The notes: generated by a model from the letters alone, not told the origin. DNA of 12,541 bases from Monoraphidium neglectum (GCF_000611645.1 NW_014011965.1:1-12541), one strand, 5' to 3'; positions 1-8,815 are shown, numbered from the stretch's first letter. Program-made: numbers and translations.

Positions 1-84
1 CCTCGGACCCGCTCGTGCCCCCATCCGGACCCGCTCCCACCCCAACCCAGCCCACCGCGCTGCTTCCCCCCTCCCCGCCCCCAG
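1..84 (+). other. 3' part of an intron of the kinase gene
   Basis: This stretch is almost entirely pyrimidine plus scattered G and ends in CCCCCAG, a normal 3' splice site directly before the kinase exon at 85. The 11-base string CGGACCCGCTC occurs twice (4-14 and 26-36), a small direct repeat. The 5' end of the intron lies outside the window. Confidence 0.7.
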
Positions 85-240
85 TCCCTGCGGCGGCTGG
101 TGGACGACTGCTGGAACGCGGACCCCGAGGCGCGGCCGTCCTTTGAGGACGTCGTGTCGCGCCTGGAGGAGCTGCTGAAGACCATGCCCAAGCACCTGCC
201 CTACAACAAGGCGCACGAGCCCTGCTGCTCGGTGCAGTGA
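85..240 (+). CDS. TKL/Raf-like protein kinase, C-terminal exon (partial)
   Basis: Only the last exon (51 codons plus TGA at 238-240) is in the window. It reads SLRRLVDDCWNADPEARPSF, then EDVVSRLEELLKTMPK. This is subdomain XI of a protein kinase of the tyrosine-kinase-like class: L-x-x-L-(V/I)-x-x-C-W-x-x-D-P-x-x-R-P-(S/T)-F with the invariant Arg, then the last helix with RLE-x-LL. Such kinases phosphorylate Ser/Thr (sometimes Tyr) in signalling and are abundant in green algae and plants. The catalytic loop and ATP site are upstream of the window, so activity cannot be judged. The exon follows a clean CCCCCAG acceptor at 81-84. The protein ends in Cys-Cys-Ser-Val-Gln, which fits a C-terminal CaaX box. 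Class is assigned from one motif; substrate and pathway are unknown. Confidence 0.85.
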   Translation, partial: SLRRLVDDCWNADPEARPSFEDVVSRLEELLKTMPKHLPYNKAHEPCCSVQ

Positions 241-1341
241 CGCGGCCTCCTTACTGATGACGTCAGCACTGGGCCCGCGGCAGCTGAGGCCCTCGCTGCG
301 CGGGCCGCGGCGTACCGAAATTTTGTTCTAGGTGTGTGCGCTGCGCCGCACGGCGTGGGAACGGGCGCGCCGCGGCTGCCAGCGCCCGCGGCGCGCCCAG
401 GGCATGTCTGATTCGTGTGGTGTTCTGCGGGCCGCCGCCTCGGGATGGTCTGGGGTCTGAATTGGCTGGCTGACATGCACCCGTCCATTGCGGCCACACT
501 GCCTGCCATGCGGCCAAGCAGCCTCGCACGGCCTCCGCAACTCTTGCGTGCGACCAAGCCGCATCGTCTGTTAGCCGCAGCGCCGCTCGGAACCGCGCGG
601 CAACTGGTGCAGGCGGCGCCGGGTTGGGATGGGCCGCGACCGATCATGTTGGCGTTTGATTGGAACCCGGCGCGACAGGGGCCGGGTCATCCCGGGATGG
701 GCGCCTGTGTGACGTGTACATAGTTCACCTGTGCTGATTACCTGACCCACCACCAAATCATTGAGGAATTTGAGCCATGGCACGCCTTTTGTGTGTGGCG
801 CATTATCCCGGCCCGCACTGCTCGACACTGCTGCGCGCCTGCCGACGCTTCGTGAGGTTTGAGGCGCCTCGTTCGCAAGGTTTACTGCACAACCCCTGCT
901 GCCGCTCCGCGGTACCTGTTGTGTGGGTGCGTCTGAAGGGTTTCGAGGCTCTTGAAGACTTGCAAAGGTTTGATGCAGACCCCATTGTTGGTTGAGAGTT
1001 CTTTACCAATACTCGGGGCCATGCAAAACACGACCATGTTTGGCGCTGGCTGTTTTCCTAGCTCACCACACGGCACCACAAATGGTGCTCAGCAGTTAGA
1101 ACGCAGTCCAAAGGCAGAACACCCGGGCAGAACCGAAACCTACATAAAAACATTGCAAATCACGTGCAGTGTCAGTGATGTTGGGAATGGCCAGCGTTTG
1201 AAGGCAGTGGTGAGCCGGGGCAAGCCCCAATTGAACCTGATTGCAATAAATTGACTGCTTCGCATTGCTGCCTACAAGAACGCGAAAGCTAGTCATCCGA
1301 TCACTCATTGATGCACTATCTGTTCCACCATGCCCAGCAAA
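241..1341. other. Convergent intergenic region (3' UTRs of kinase and GH16 genes)
   Basis: The kinase (plus) stops at 240 and the GH16 gene (minus) stops at 1342, so these 1.1 kb must hold both 3' UTRs. Open frames here, such as plus 415-723, have mixed composition and no recognisable motifs, and I do not call them genes. No TGTAA signal is present on either strand. The only polyadenylation-like strings are AATAAA at 1245-1250 (plus) and a weak TGTAG at 1271-1275 (minus). I see no RNA gene or mobile element. Confidence 0.6.
1245..1250 (+). terminator. Possible AATAAA polyadenylation signal
   Basis: An exact AATAAA lies on the plus strand about 1 kb after the kinase stop. Green algae normally use TGTAA, and none is present on the plus strand between 241 and 1341, so this is a weak candidate end for the kinase transcript. 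It could equally be chance. Confidence 0.2.
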
Positions 1342-3667
1342 TCAGGCGCCCCTCAAACGCTGCATGGCTTGGATGGTGAGGCTCGCAACCCTCGCTGCAA
1401 ATGTTCCCAGCCTCCAAACCACTTCGCCGGCGGACACCGGCCCGCCGGCACCTGCGGAGCCCGTGCCTGGCTCAGGCAACGTGGCATCCTTGAGCGAGAC
1501 CAGAGGGAGTGGCGTTTTCTGTTCCCCTGCCGGCTGCCCCGCCGCACCATTGCAGAGCACGCGCCGCAGGTCCCGGAAGTGGCTGTTGGTGGTTCCCTGC
1601 GCCGAGAGCCGTTGATGGGTCTGTTAGGCGGCAATGACTAATAGGTGTGTTGTGTGGCTGGTGTTGCCCCCAAATACATGCAGCAGTGGTAACTTTGCTT
1701 GCGTTTGTGCAACTGCCAATGATGTGATTTGTCGCACCTGGAACGCCCTCCCCGCCCAAAGATATGTATCGCTGCATATGGACGAACAATATGCACTCCT
1801 AAATCAGGCACTTCCTTGCCGCACACCTGGTTGGCGCCTCCAAACCCCTCAATTGGGTGGCTCCACTGCACGCATTGCGGTCATTTTGCATGAGTTGGGC
1901 GGAATTAAGTGCGACGGTCAGTGGCTGGGGGTGAGGAGCGCGTCAAGTAGCAGCAGCGAGCCGCAGCTGACCCTGCCTGCACTGAAAGCCTACGGATGCG
2001 ACAGTGCCTTGGTCATCATGACCACTGGGACTGCGAAGCAAGGACTTGCGCTTGTCGCACCATCGACATGGTCATGTGGCAGGGCTTGTTTGGGGGCTCA
2101 AAGGAGACATTCTTGGGGCCGTTCCAAGCCATCCAATTCATGGGCTGCCCCTTGGTGCGATGCTCAAGTGTTTGGCCGTCTAGCTTCCATGAAACATGGG
2201 TCGGCTGAAAGCGAGTGACAGGACAGGGACAGGGACATTGAGTGTTGGATCGGTGGCCTCTTCTCACATGTGGGCGGTCAGCACGGAGAGCTCCAACAAC
2301 CACATAAAGGGATCCTGCATGCATCACAGTTGGGCGCTCTGGGCAAGGCGCACTGGCTAACCTCCCAGATGAGCGCGCCGCCTGCCCACCTGCCAGTCGA
2401 TTGTGTAGGTGTGGTACCCAGCTGAAATGATGCCGACGCCTGTCAGTGGGCCGTATTTGGCTGGCAGTACCAACAACTCCCCATTTGAGGTGCCGTTGGT
2501 GAGAGAATTGAGCCAGATGCTGCCGGGGACAGCTCCACCCTGCTCTTTTGCGCCGCCGTTGATGAACTCCCAGCTGCGATATTGTGGTGGGCAGCAAGTC
2601 AAAGGCAGCAAGGGGGGCAGCGAAGCACTTGAGCAACCAGAGTTGTGGACGGCGTGCGCACGAGAAGCAGTCGTGCAGCACACACGAGCGGAGAGAGTTT
2701 CAAGGCTGAGAGCCGCGCCATAACACATCTGCACCACACAGGTACGCAAGAGGTGTTTGCCTGCAGTGCTCACTCGATCTCACTAAAATCAGTCGTCTCT
2801 TGGTGGTAGTCGCTGCGCAGCTGCGAGGTGGGCAAGATGGGTGGGGAACCCGGCCGGTCGTTCAGAGGTTGCTGCTTGCTGCTGTTGCATTTCAGATTGC
2901 AGAACCGGATATAATCCGGTGGGGCTATTAGCCGCACTCACATATGCGCCTGTCACGGCTCCCACGGCGGAGCTGGGCAGCGCGGACCACTGGAACATGC
3001 CATAGAGGCTGTCGCCGTCCGCCGTGTGCACGCGCGTGCCGTCAATGCCGACTAGCTCCAGCGCGACGCCGCCGTCTGCGGCGGTCGGCTTGACACGCTG
3101 GGGGTTGTAAGAAGCCTCCAGGTTTGAGGATCCCAGGGGACCCAGGTTGGAGAGACGGCAGACGGCGCCTGCACCTGCGGTGAGGCGCAATTTACGCGGG
3201 GCGGCAGCAGCGTCGAATCACGTGTGCAGATCAAGACGATAACGACACCGAGATGACAAACAGCAGGTGAGTGGAAGTTTGCGGCTCTGTCACGGATGTG
3301 CTTGTGTGAGCAGAGGCATAATTTGGAAGCAGGCAGGGCTTCACACCGCACCCTGGTGGTTGTAATACAGGTCAGCAGCCCCGCCTTCCAGGGCGGCAGG
3401 GGAGCAGGCGTCTTCAGTCAGCGCCGCCGCGGGGATGACGCTGCTGCAGGCGCAGCGCCCGCCTTGCTGCAGCGCGGCCAGGGGGTGCCGTAGCTTGGCG
3501 CAGCGGTCGGTGCAGGCGGACGGCAGCGACTCTGCGGCCCCATCGACGACGGCGGCTGTGTCGGGCTGCAGGCTGACGGCGGTGGCGCTGAAGCACCCCA
3601 ACAGCGCAGGTGCGGCTGCAGCGTCGTGCGTGGCAGCCACCACGAGTAGCAATACAAGCAGCTGCAT
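1342..3667 (-). CDS. Secreted glycoside hydrolase family 16 protein with N-terminal WSC-like domain
   Basis: Seven exons join in phase (high to low coordinate): 3667-3352, 3174-2942, 2820-2774, 2573-2390, 2204-2061, 1865-1827, 1620-1342, giving 413 residues from an ATG to TGA. Residues 1-19 are a signal peptide (MQLLVLLLVVAATHDAAAA). Residues 22-105 resemble a WSC carbohydrate-binding domain (GCFSATAV, C52-x3-C56, C72-x-C74, C88). From about 115 a GH16 jelly-roll follows: DSLYGMFQWSALP, AVGAVTGAY, then LRSDYHQETTDFSEID-WEFING with nucleophile E197, D199 and acid/base E201. Later come YHTYTIDWQ, PTHVSWKLDGQTLEHRTKGQ, PPNKPCHMTMSM, WSHPIEGFGGANQ and the end motif HFRDLRRVLC. The family cleaves or transglycosylates beta-glucans or xyloglucan, so a cell-wall or extracellular role is likely. 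NGT and NVS are glycosylation sequons. The proline/glycine-rich tail after RRVLC may hold a further intron (donor GTGCGG at 1547). The exact substrate is unknown. Confidence 0.85.
2218..2237. repeat. Short GGGACA tandem repeat in a GH16 intron
   Basis: About three imperfect copies of GGGACA lie in the intron 2205-2389. On the transcribed minus strand this reads as (TGTCCC)n, just upstream of the acceptor CTTTCAG, and so contributes to its polypyrimidine tract. Confidence 0.5.
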
Positions 3668-4180
3668 GGGCCTGTCGCGAGGGTGGTGGAGCGACGAGCC
3701 GAAGCGCTAAAGTCGTCCTTGGAAGGGCAGGCAGCCCTGGCAGCATTTTGCACTCTGCAGCTGGGGGCCTTGCGCGTCTGTTGGGTGCATCACATGGAGT
3801 CGCCCTGAACAAATCAATTCCTGACCTGTTTAACGGAACGTGGCCGACCAGTCACGCGGTTCCGGATCCTGCGAAAATTTTCTCCCTGATCGCCTTCGTC
3901 GTTGTATTCACACTGGGATCCAAACTTACTAAGACCTACCCCAAAACAATAGGGTCCCGACAAAAATGTGTTGCTTATACAGCACTCGGCGCGTTTGAGG
4001 CTAACAAGGCAGCACCTGCCTGGCAACAGCTCCGTCAACAGCCAGCACGCCACCTGCTGCCTCGGACGCACGTGCACACCTGGCGCAACACTCACAATCG
4101 AGCTGCTCCGTCTCAGCCTCCGCCAGTCTTTTGAGTTCAGTTTGGCACATCATGACCCAAAATAATCAAGGTGTTTTGGT
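3668..4180 (-). promoter_or_regulatory. Upstream region / 5' UTR of the GH16 gene
   Basis: This is the space between the GH16 ATG (3667) and the polyadenylation signal of the next minus-strand gene (4181-4185). A TATAAGC string on the minus strand at 3979-3973 is a possible TATA box about 310 bases before the ATG. If transcription starts just after it, the leader carries several upstream ATGs, including a minimal ATG-TGA at 3795-3790. The minus-strand open frame 3814-4095 shows no domain and is not called. Promoter position is inference. Confidence 0.4.
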
Positions 4181-4185
4181 TTACA
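4181..4185 (-). terminator. TGTAA polyadenylation signal of the CFAP53 gene
   Basis: TTACA on the plus strand is TGTAA on the minus strand, 73 bases past the CFAP53 stop (4259). TGTAA is the usual nuclear polyadenylation signal of green algae, where cleavage follows within roughly 10-20 bases. Its placement supports both the gene end and the algal assignment. Confidence 0.65.
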
Positions 4186-4258
4186 GCCATGGCCTTGCCA
4201 ACGTGCCACCCCAGCGGGTTTTATCTTGGTGCTCCTCAGTGTCCTTACTGCAGCACAC

Positions 4259-7200
4259 TCAGTGCATCCACTCGACCTTCTTGCGACCGAAAAAGGTGGG
4301 CGGCGCGATGCGCTGCTCCGCCGCCGCGACGCGCTGCAGGTAGCGCTCCTCGGACGCATGCGCCAGCTCTGCCGCGTGCACCTTGTCCTCCGCCGCGGCC
4401 GCGCGGAGGTGCGCCCGCGCCATGACCTGGCCGGCCGTTCGACGCAGGCAGAGCGGCAGTTCCGTGTCAGCTCGGCGGCGGACAGTCAAACAGGTCATGG
4501 ATGTTGCAGAGCGCGGCAGGCGGGGCAACCATGCAGCGAGGCAAATCATGAGCGGCACTGTCAAGCGGGGTCCAGGACCTGCAACCCCAAACACACAAGG
4601 GGCGAAAGCAGCACGCCTGTGATCCGAGGCGGGGCCCGCGCCCGCGGAGGCACCGTGCCTCCAGCAGCTTCTTGACAAAGCTGCTGCACGCTCATCAGTG
4701 CGCTGTCTCCGCGCGCGCACCTGTGTCTTGACGTCCAGCGACTGCTGCAGCGCCTTGCGCCGCGCCTCTGCCGCGGCTGCGGCGGCCTCCGCCTCCTCGC
4801 GCCGCTCTGCGGCGATCGCCTGGTCGAGCTCCTGCCGCTTTGACTCCTTGCCCAGACGCCTGCGTGGTGCAGGGAGTGAAAGGTGCGAGCGTGCAGGCAC
4901 ACATGCATCAACAGGAGGTTGCAAGCTCGCATGGCCAGCAGTGGGCATGCAAACTCCGTGCGTTTTGCAACCCTTGCCACGTGGACAGTTTGGCTGAGCC
5001 CACTTAATCCACATGCTGCCGCGTTTCGACATGCGGGCAGTGCCGCGGGCACACGCACTTCTGCTCCTGCTTGTATGCGATCTGCACCCTGCGTATGGCG
5101 TCCACCTCCGCCATCAGCCGCCGCCGCGCCTCCTCGCGCGCCGCCCATTCCGCGTCCTGCGCCGCCTGCTTCTCCCGGTTGGCGCGCTCTATCAGCAAGT
5201 CCCGCTCGCCCGCCGCCTCCGCCTCGCGCTGCATGGACAGCGCCAGCTGGTGGCGGTAGTGCAGCACCTAGGGGCGGCGGGTGGCGCCCCAAGGGTGCGG
5301 CGGCACGCATTGAAGGCTCTTGGGCCGGGTGCCAGCGCGCTTGACCCCATGCACAAACGGAGTGGGAGTCCAGGCCACTGCGCAGACTCTGTCGGCGATG
5401 ACAATTCGACTGGGGGCAATCGATCCCGGACTTTTGCGCTGCATCAAGCCCCGGGCTGCGTTGCTGCGCCACCGGAGGTCGCTGCGCTGCCGCGAGCCCG
5501 GCAATGGCGCAAGCCCACCTCCTGGCGCTTGGCCTCGCGGGCCGCCTGGTCTGCCGCCTCCTCGGCCGCCTCCCTGGCCAGCGCATCCTGCAGTATCCGC
5601 AGATTCAATTCCCTGGGGCGGCAGTGCGTTTGTGGTGACGAGCGCTGTGTCATGAATTTGAAGGTCCTCCTCCAGGCCCCCCCCGGCGACGCTGCCACAC
5701 CCCCGCCGGCTGGTCGCCCGCAACGTACCATGCTGGACACGGCTGCGTTCTCCCCCAAACATAGGCAGGACGGCCAGGTTGCCGGCCGCTGCGTCGGTTA
5801 GCTGGGTGCGACCCCGTGCTCCTGACTAAAACCCGGTCCGATTTCCCTTCCAAAATCCATTCCCTTTTTCTTGTGCGCACCTCTCCCTGCGCTCCGCGGC
5901 GCTCATCTCCGCGAGCTTGAGCCTGTTGAATTCCTTGACCTCCGCCGCCAGCCGCCGCAGCCGCTCGCGCTCCGCAGCGTCGGCCGCTGCCGCGTCGGCC
6001 TCGAGGCGCTCCCAGTGGGCGCGCATGGCGGCAACCTCGCGCGCGTCCGCCTCCGCCTCAGCGGCCTGGCGCTCGCGGACGTGGTGGACCTGCATGGGAT
6101 GTGATTGACCGCCAGAAAAAGGTGCGGGCGCTGGTTTTGGTGCACCGCGGACTCTGTTCCACCGGCGGCTGCCGCAGCCGACAGAGCAGGGGGCACGGCG
6201 GCAAAAGGTCCCATGCCTGCAGGTGGCGGCGCAGCACCGTCGTCGCGGCGCCGCAGCTGCCGCCGCAGCTGCGCCGGTGGCTGCGCATTCTCAGCGCCGC
6301 ACCTGCCCGTCCAATGACGCCTTGACGGCCTGGGTCGACTCCTTCTGGCGCCGCAGGTCATCTTGGTGCCTGTCGATGCCGAGGTGCAACCCATAGAAAC
6401 AAAGGTTTGCACCAGACCTGGCACCCAGGGGCCATCCAACCGGAGCACCAAAGCACCCTCCGCGCCACCCTTGAACCCTGCTGTGCAGCGCCGGCCCACT
6501 GCAGGTTTCCCGCTGGCGCAGCTGGCGTTTGTACCCCGCGCGCGCGCGCGGGGTGCACCTCTGCTCGGCGCGAATTGTCTGCTCAGCAAACATCGCGTCC
6601 TCCAGCCGCCGCTCCTTCGCCGCCAGCGCCATTGTCGAGCGGCGCTCCTCCAGCTGCGGTTCAACGGCAACGTCGCCGCGCTGTTGCTCCACTTGACATG
6701 CACGCATTCACCGTCCAGGCACTGCTGGAGCACACTGCAGCGTCCGACTCGAGGCAACGCTCGTGCTCCTGCCGTGAACTCTGCCTGCGGGTGCGCCCCG
6801 CCCCGCCCACCTGCTTGCCCCACTCGTGCTGCGTGCGCTGCGTGATCTGGCGGCTGTAGCGCTCCCTCAGGGGGTCGCAGTTGTCCCGGAAGGCCGCATC
6901 AAGCAGCTCCTGGGCCAGGGCCTGCACACAGATTTGCCCATGTGCCGTGCATGCTGGTGTGCTGCTTCTGCCGCTGATGCTGTCTCAGCTGCTGCTACAT
7001 ATGCGAAATCGTCCCGTTCCATGGAACCAATAGCTGTGGCTGGCGCTGAACGTGAGCAACTAGACCTGCAGCAAGTGACCGGGTGTACAAGTGAACGCAC
7101 ATGCGTGCGGCCGCAAGGCGCGCCGCCACACCGCACCTGCCGCTCCCCTTCGCGCCGCACCGCCATCTCCCGCGCGCGCTCCGCCATCGCCGCCCGCCGC

Positions 7201-7432
7201 TGCGCGGGCGTCTGCTGCGCGGCCGCCAGCTCCTCCTTGAGCGCCTGCTCCTCTTCCGCCAGCTTCTGAGCTAGCCGCTCGCGCCTCAGCTCGATCTCCC
7301 CCGCGCGGGCCGCGCGCAGCGCCTCGAAGCATGCCTGCTCGGCGTTGCGCTGGATGCGCGCGTCCGTCTTGTGCTGCCACGCTGCACCTGAGCCGAGCTT
7401 GCTTTCCTCCTGTTTGGCGGCAACACAAGGTG

Positions 7433-7472
<40 letters not shown>

Positions 7473-7779
7473 TATGTGCAACACATGAAGTGCCTGTTCC
7501 ACATCCATTACGGTCTCTGCGGGGGCAGCACGCGTTTGTAAGGGTCAAACCTGGCTGGCTGGATGCGCCATCCCACCTTGGCCGCCTGCTGCATCTGCTG
7601 CATCCGATCCTCATACTCGCGGATCTTGGTGATGCGTGCGTCGGGCGGTGGCTTCTTCTGCAGTGCGAGTGCACGTGCAGGGGTGGGACGTCGGCCGTAG
7701 AAAGCTGCGGGGGCCGCTTGTTCATAGCAGCGACAGTGCGATGTGCAGCGCTGGCGCACACCGTCCTCAGGAGAGACAT
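4259..7779 (-). CDS. CFAP53: Cilia- and flagella-associated protein 53 (CFAP53/CCDC11/FAP53)
   Basis: Ten exons join in phase: about 7759-7577, then 7409-7137, 6921-6811, 6653-6559, 6369-6303, 6089-5881, 5612-5519, 5267-5059, 4859-4721, 4426-4259 (TGA). That is about 515 residues, close to the length I recall for human CFAP53 (514). The product is one long Ala/Glu/Arg coiled coil of the trichoplein/plectin-homology type. Collinear matches to CFAP53 are visible: RRPTPARALALQKKPP; W-x2-H with IELRRERLAQKLAEEE; AFRDNCDPLRERYSRQ; LEERR...RRLEDAMFAEQ; LRRQKES; ELNLRILQDALA; EEARRRLMAEVDAIRRVQI; ARRKALQQSLD. CFAP53 is a microtubule inner protein that stabilises axonemal doublets and is needed for ciliary motility. 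The C-terminus is PPTFFGRKKVEWMH. The start is unresolved: the first exon frame has no ATG before an in-frame TAG, so a further 5' exon is needed. The range is drawn to the nearest upstream ATG (7779), which is in another frame. Confidence 0.87.
6533..6554. repeat. Perfect GC-alternating palindrome beside a splice donor
   Basis: A CCCC-(GC)6-GGGG core at 6534-6553, with an A/T pair on each side, forms a 22-base perfect palindrome. On the transcribed strand it begins four bases after the GT of the intron that follows the CFAP53 exon 6653-6559. It could form a strong RNA hairpin or Z-form DNA. Confidence 0.8.
7435..7470. repeat. (TG)18 microsatellite in a CFAP53 intron
   Basis: Thirty-six bases of uninterrupted TG lie in the intron 7410-7576. 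On the transcribed strand this is a (CA)n tract ending about 25 bases before the acceptor CCAAACAG. It is likely length-variable between strains. Confidence 0.95.
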
Positions 7780-8815
7780 CGCAGCAAAGCTAGCTGGCCA
7801 GGCGCCTGCTGGTAGGAATGTCTTCTGCTGTTCCAAGATTTAGAAAACTGCGCCTATATACGAAACTCTGACCGCGGTCATAGTCAGGATTCGACCACGC
7901 GTTGGCTGGCAGACGTTCCACTCCACCAACAGAACTTCAATCTGTAAAGTTTTTTTAAGAGTCACTTGAGCTACTTGCCGTGTAATGACGGCGATCTGAA
8001 AACACAGTGAGTGTATATAAAGCGACAGTGATGGAGCACGAACCACGAACTTTCAAATCATGTTGTACGAAATCACGGCTGTGCTTCTTGTGGCTGGCTG
8101 CGCGCGTGGCCAGTTGCGGTAACACTTGCAAGTGACGACGCCGCCCCTTCAGACTTCATTCCTCCCTGTGCGACTTCAATAGCTATAATCAGCCCACCCA
8201 CCTTTTTTCCCCTGCCTGAGATGCGCTGTGCTAATCACAGTGCAGTACATAGGGTGTGTGTGCCGCACTGCACTGCAAACTCGGGTGTGTCCTTCAATCA
8301 CCAGTTTCGTGCAGCAGCAGGTACTATCAGCCAAGGTCTGACCAGACACGAACACCAGCACAGTGCTGCTAAGACAGCCACTGCCTTGTGAACTATAGAA
8401 TCACCTGCACGCTGTCGTGTCTGCTGCAACCTAGGCACTGCCGCCAATGCTCCGTGTGTTCAGCTGCTGCCGGGGGCACATACGACTCAGCACTGCACCT
8501 GGACAAGAAGGTAGCAGCGCCCTCATTACTCGTGCTTGCCACGGTTGCTCACGTGGTCGGCCCCGCACGTGCACACACAAAGCTGACACGCACACCTGCC
8601 GGGACCAGCTGTCTGATGCGAGCTGCCTTAAGTGAGTCGCCTGCCATCAACATACCAGCCAACGCGCGTGACGAAAGTGGAAGGGCATGCGGGGGGGAGG
8701 GCGAGAATGAGCGCTGGCGGCGGGGGAGCTGCTGACAATACACTGCTGGCGGTCCGTCTGAAGCCGGTCACTCCTATCTTGAGCAGCTGACTTGGGTGAT
8801 TTCTCACCTTTTTTG
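7780..8815. other. Upstream region of CFAP53, no supported gene
   Basis: About 1 kb between the CFAP53 5' end and the likely 3' end of the next minus-strand gene. It should hold the CFAP53 promoter and leader, including at least one more 5' exon. The minus strand has possible acceptors, for example TGTGTTTTCAG near 7995. Open frames on both strands (for example plus 8388-8735 and minus 8176-8361) lack recognisable motifs. A short plus-strand frame at 8059-8121 follows a TATA-like box and is discussed as a finding. Confidence 0.5.
8014..8022. promoter_or_regulatory. TATA-like element
   Basis: The plus strand reads TATATAAAG, a near-ideal TATA box pointing right. The complement, CTTTATATA followed by CAC, is a weaker TATA pointing left towards CFAP53, about 240 bases before its first ATG. 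Orientation cannot be decided from sequence. Given the known gene to the left, a CFAP53 core promoter is the simpler reading. Confidence 0.4.

Noticed and set aside
415..723. 102-residue plus-strand frame after the kinase
   Set aside because: No recognisable motif, in probable 3' UTR; open by chance in GC-rich DNA.
2774..2782. Nine-base microexon reading TGAGATCGA after TTTTAG
   Set aside because: I first considered it for the E-I-D motif. The acceptor at 2821 gives a 47-base exon that contains the same bases, is in phase with the previous exon, and adds the fitting segment LRSDYHQETTDFS.
2789..3190. Read-through of exon 2 past TAT at 2942 (VSAANSPTGLYP...)
   Set aside because: The sequence after TAT is a perfect GTGAGT donor, and splicing there yields the expected GH16 order; the read-through ends in a Q-rich tail and a stop without the catalytic motif.
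3361..3365. TGTAA on the plus strand
   Set aside because: It is inside a coding exon of the minus-strand GH16 gene (Tyr-Asn codons), and no plus-strand gene ends before it.
3814..4095. 93-residue minus-strand frame upstream of GH16
   Set aside because: No signal peptide, domain or splice support; it lies in the probable promoter and leader.
4561..5586. 341-residue minus-strand frame
   Set aside because: It is Arg/Ala/Pro-rich and crosses several CFAP53 exons in the wrong frame; the correct frame gives coiled-coil blocks collinear with CFAP53.
5903..6823. 306-residue minus-strand frame
   Set aside because: Frame-shifted reading of CFAP53 exons and introns, rich in Arg/Ser/Pro with no domain.
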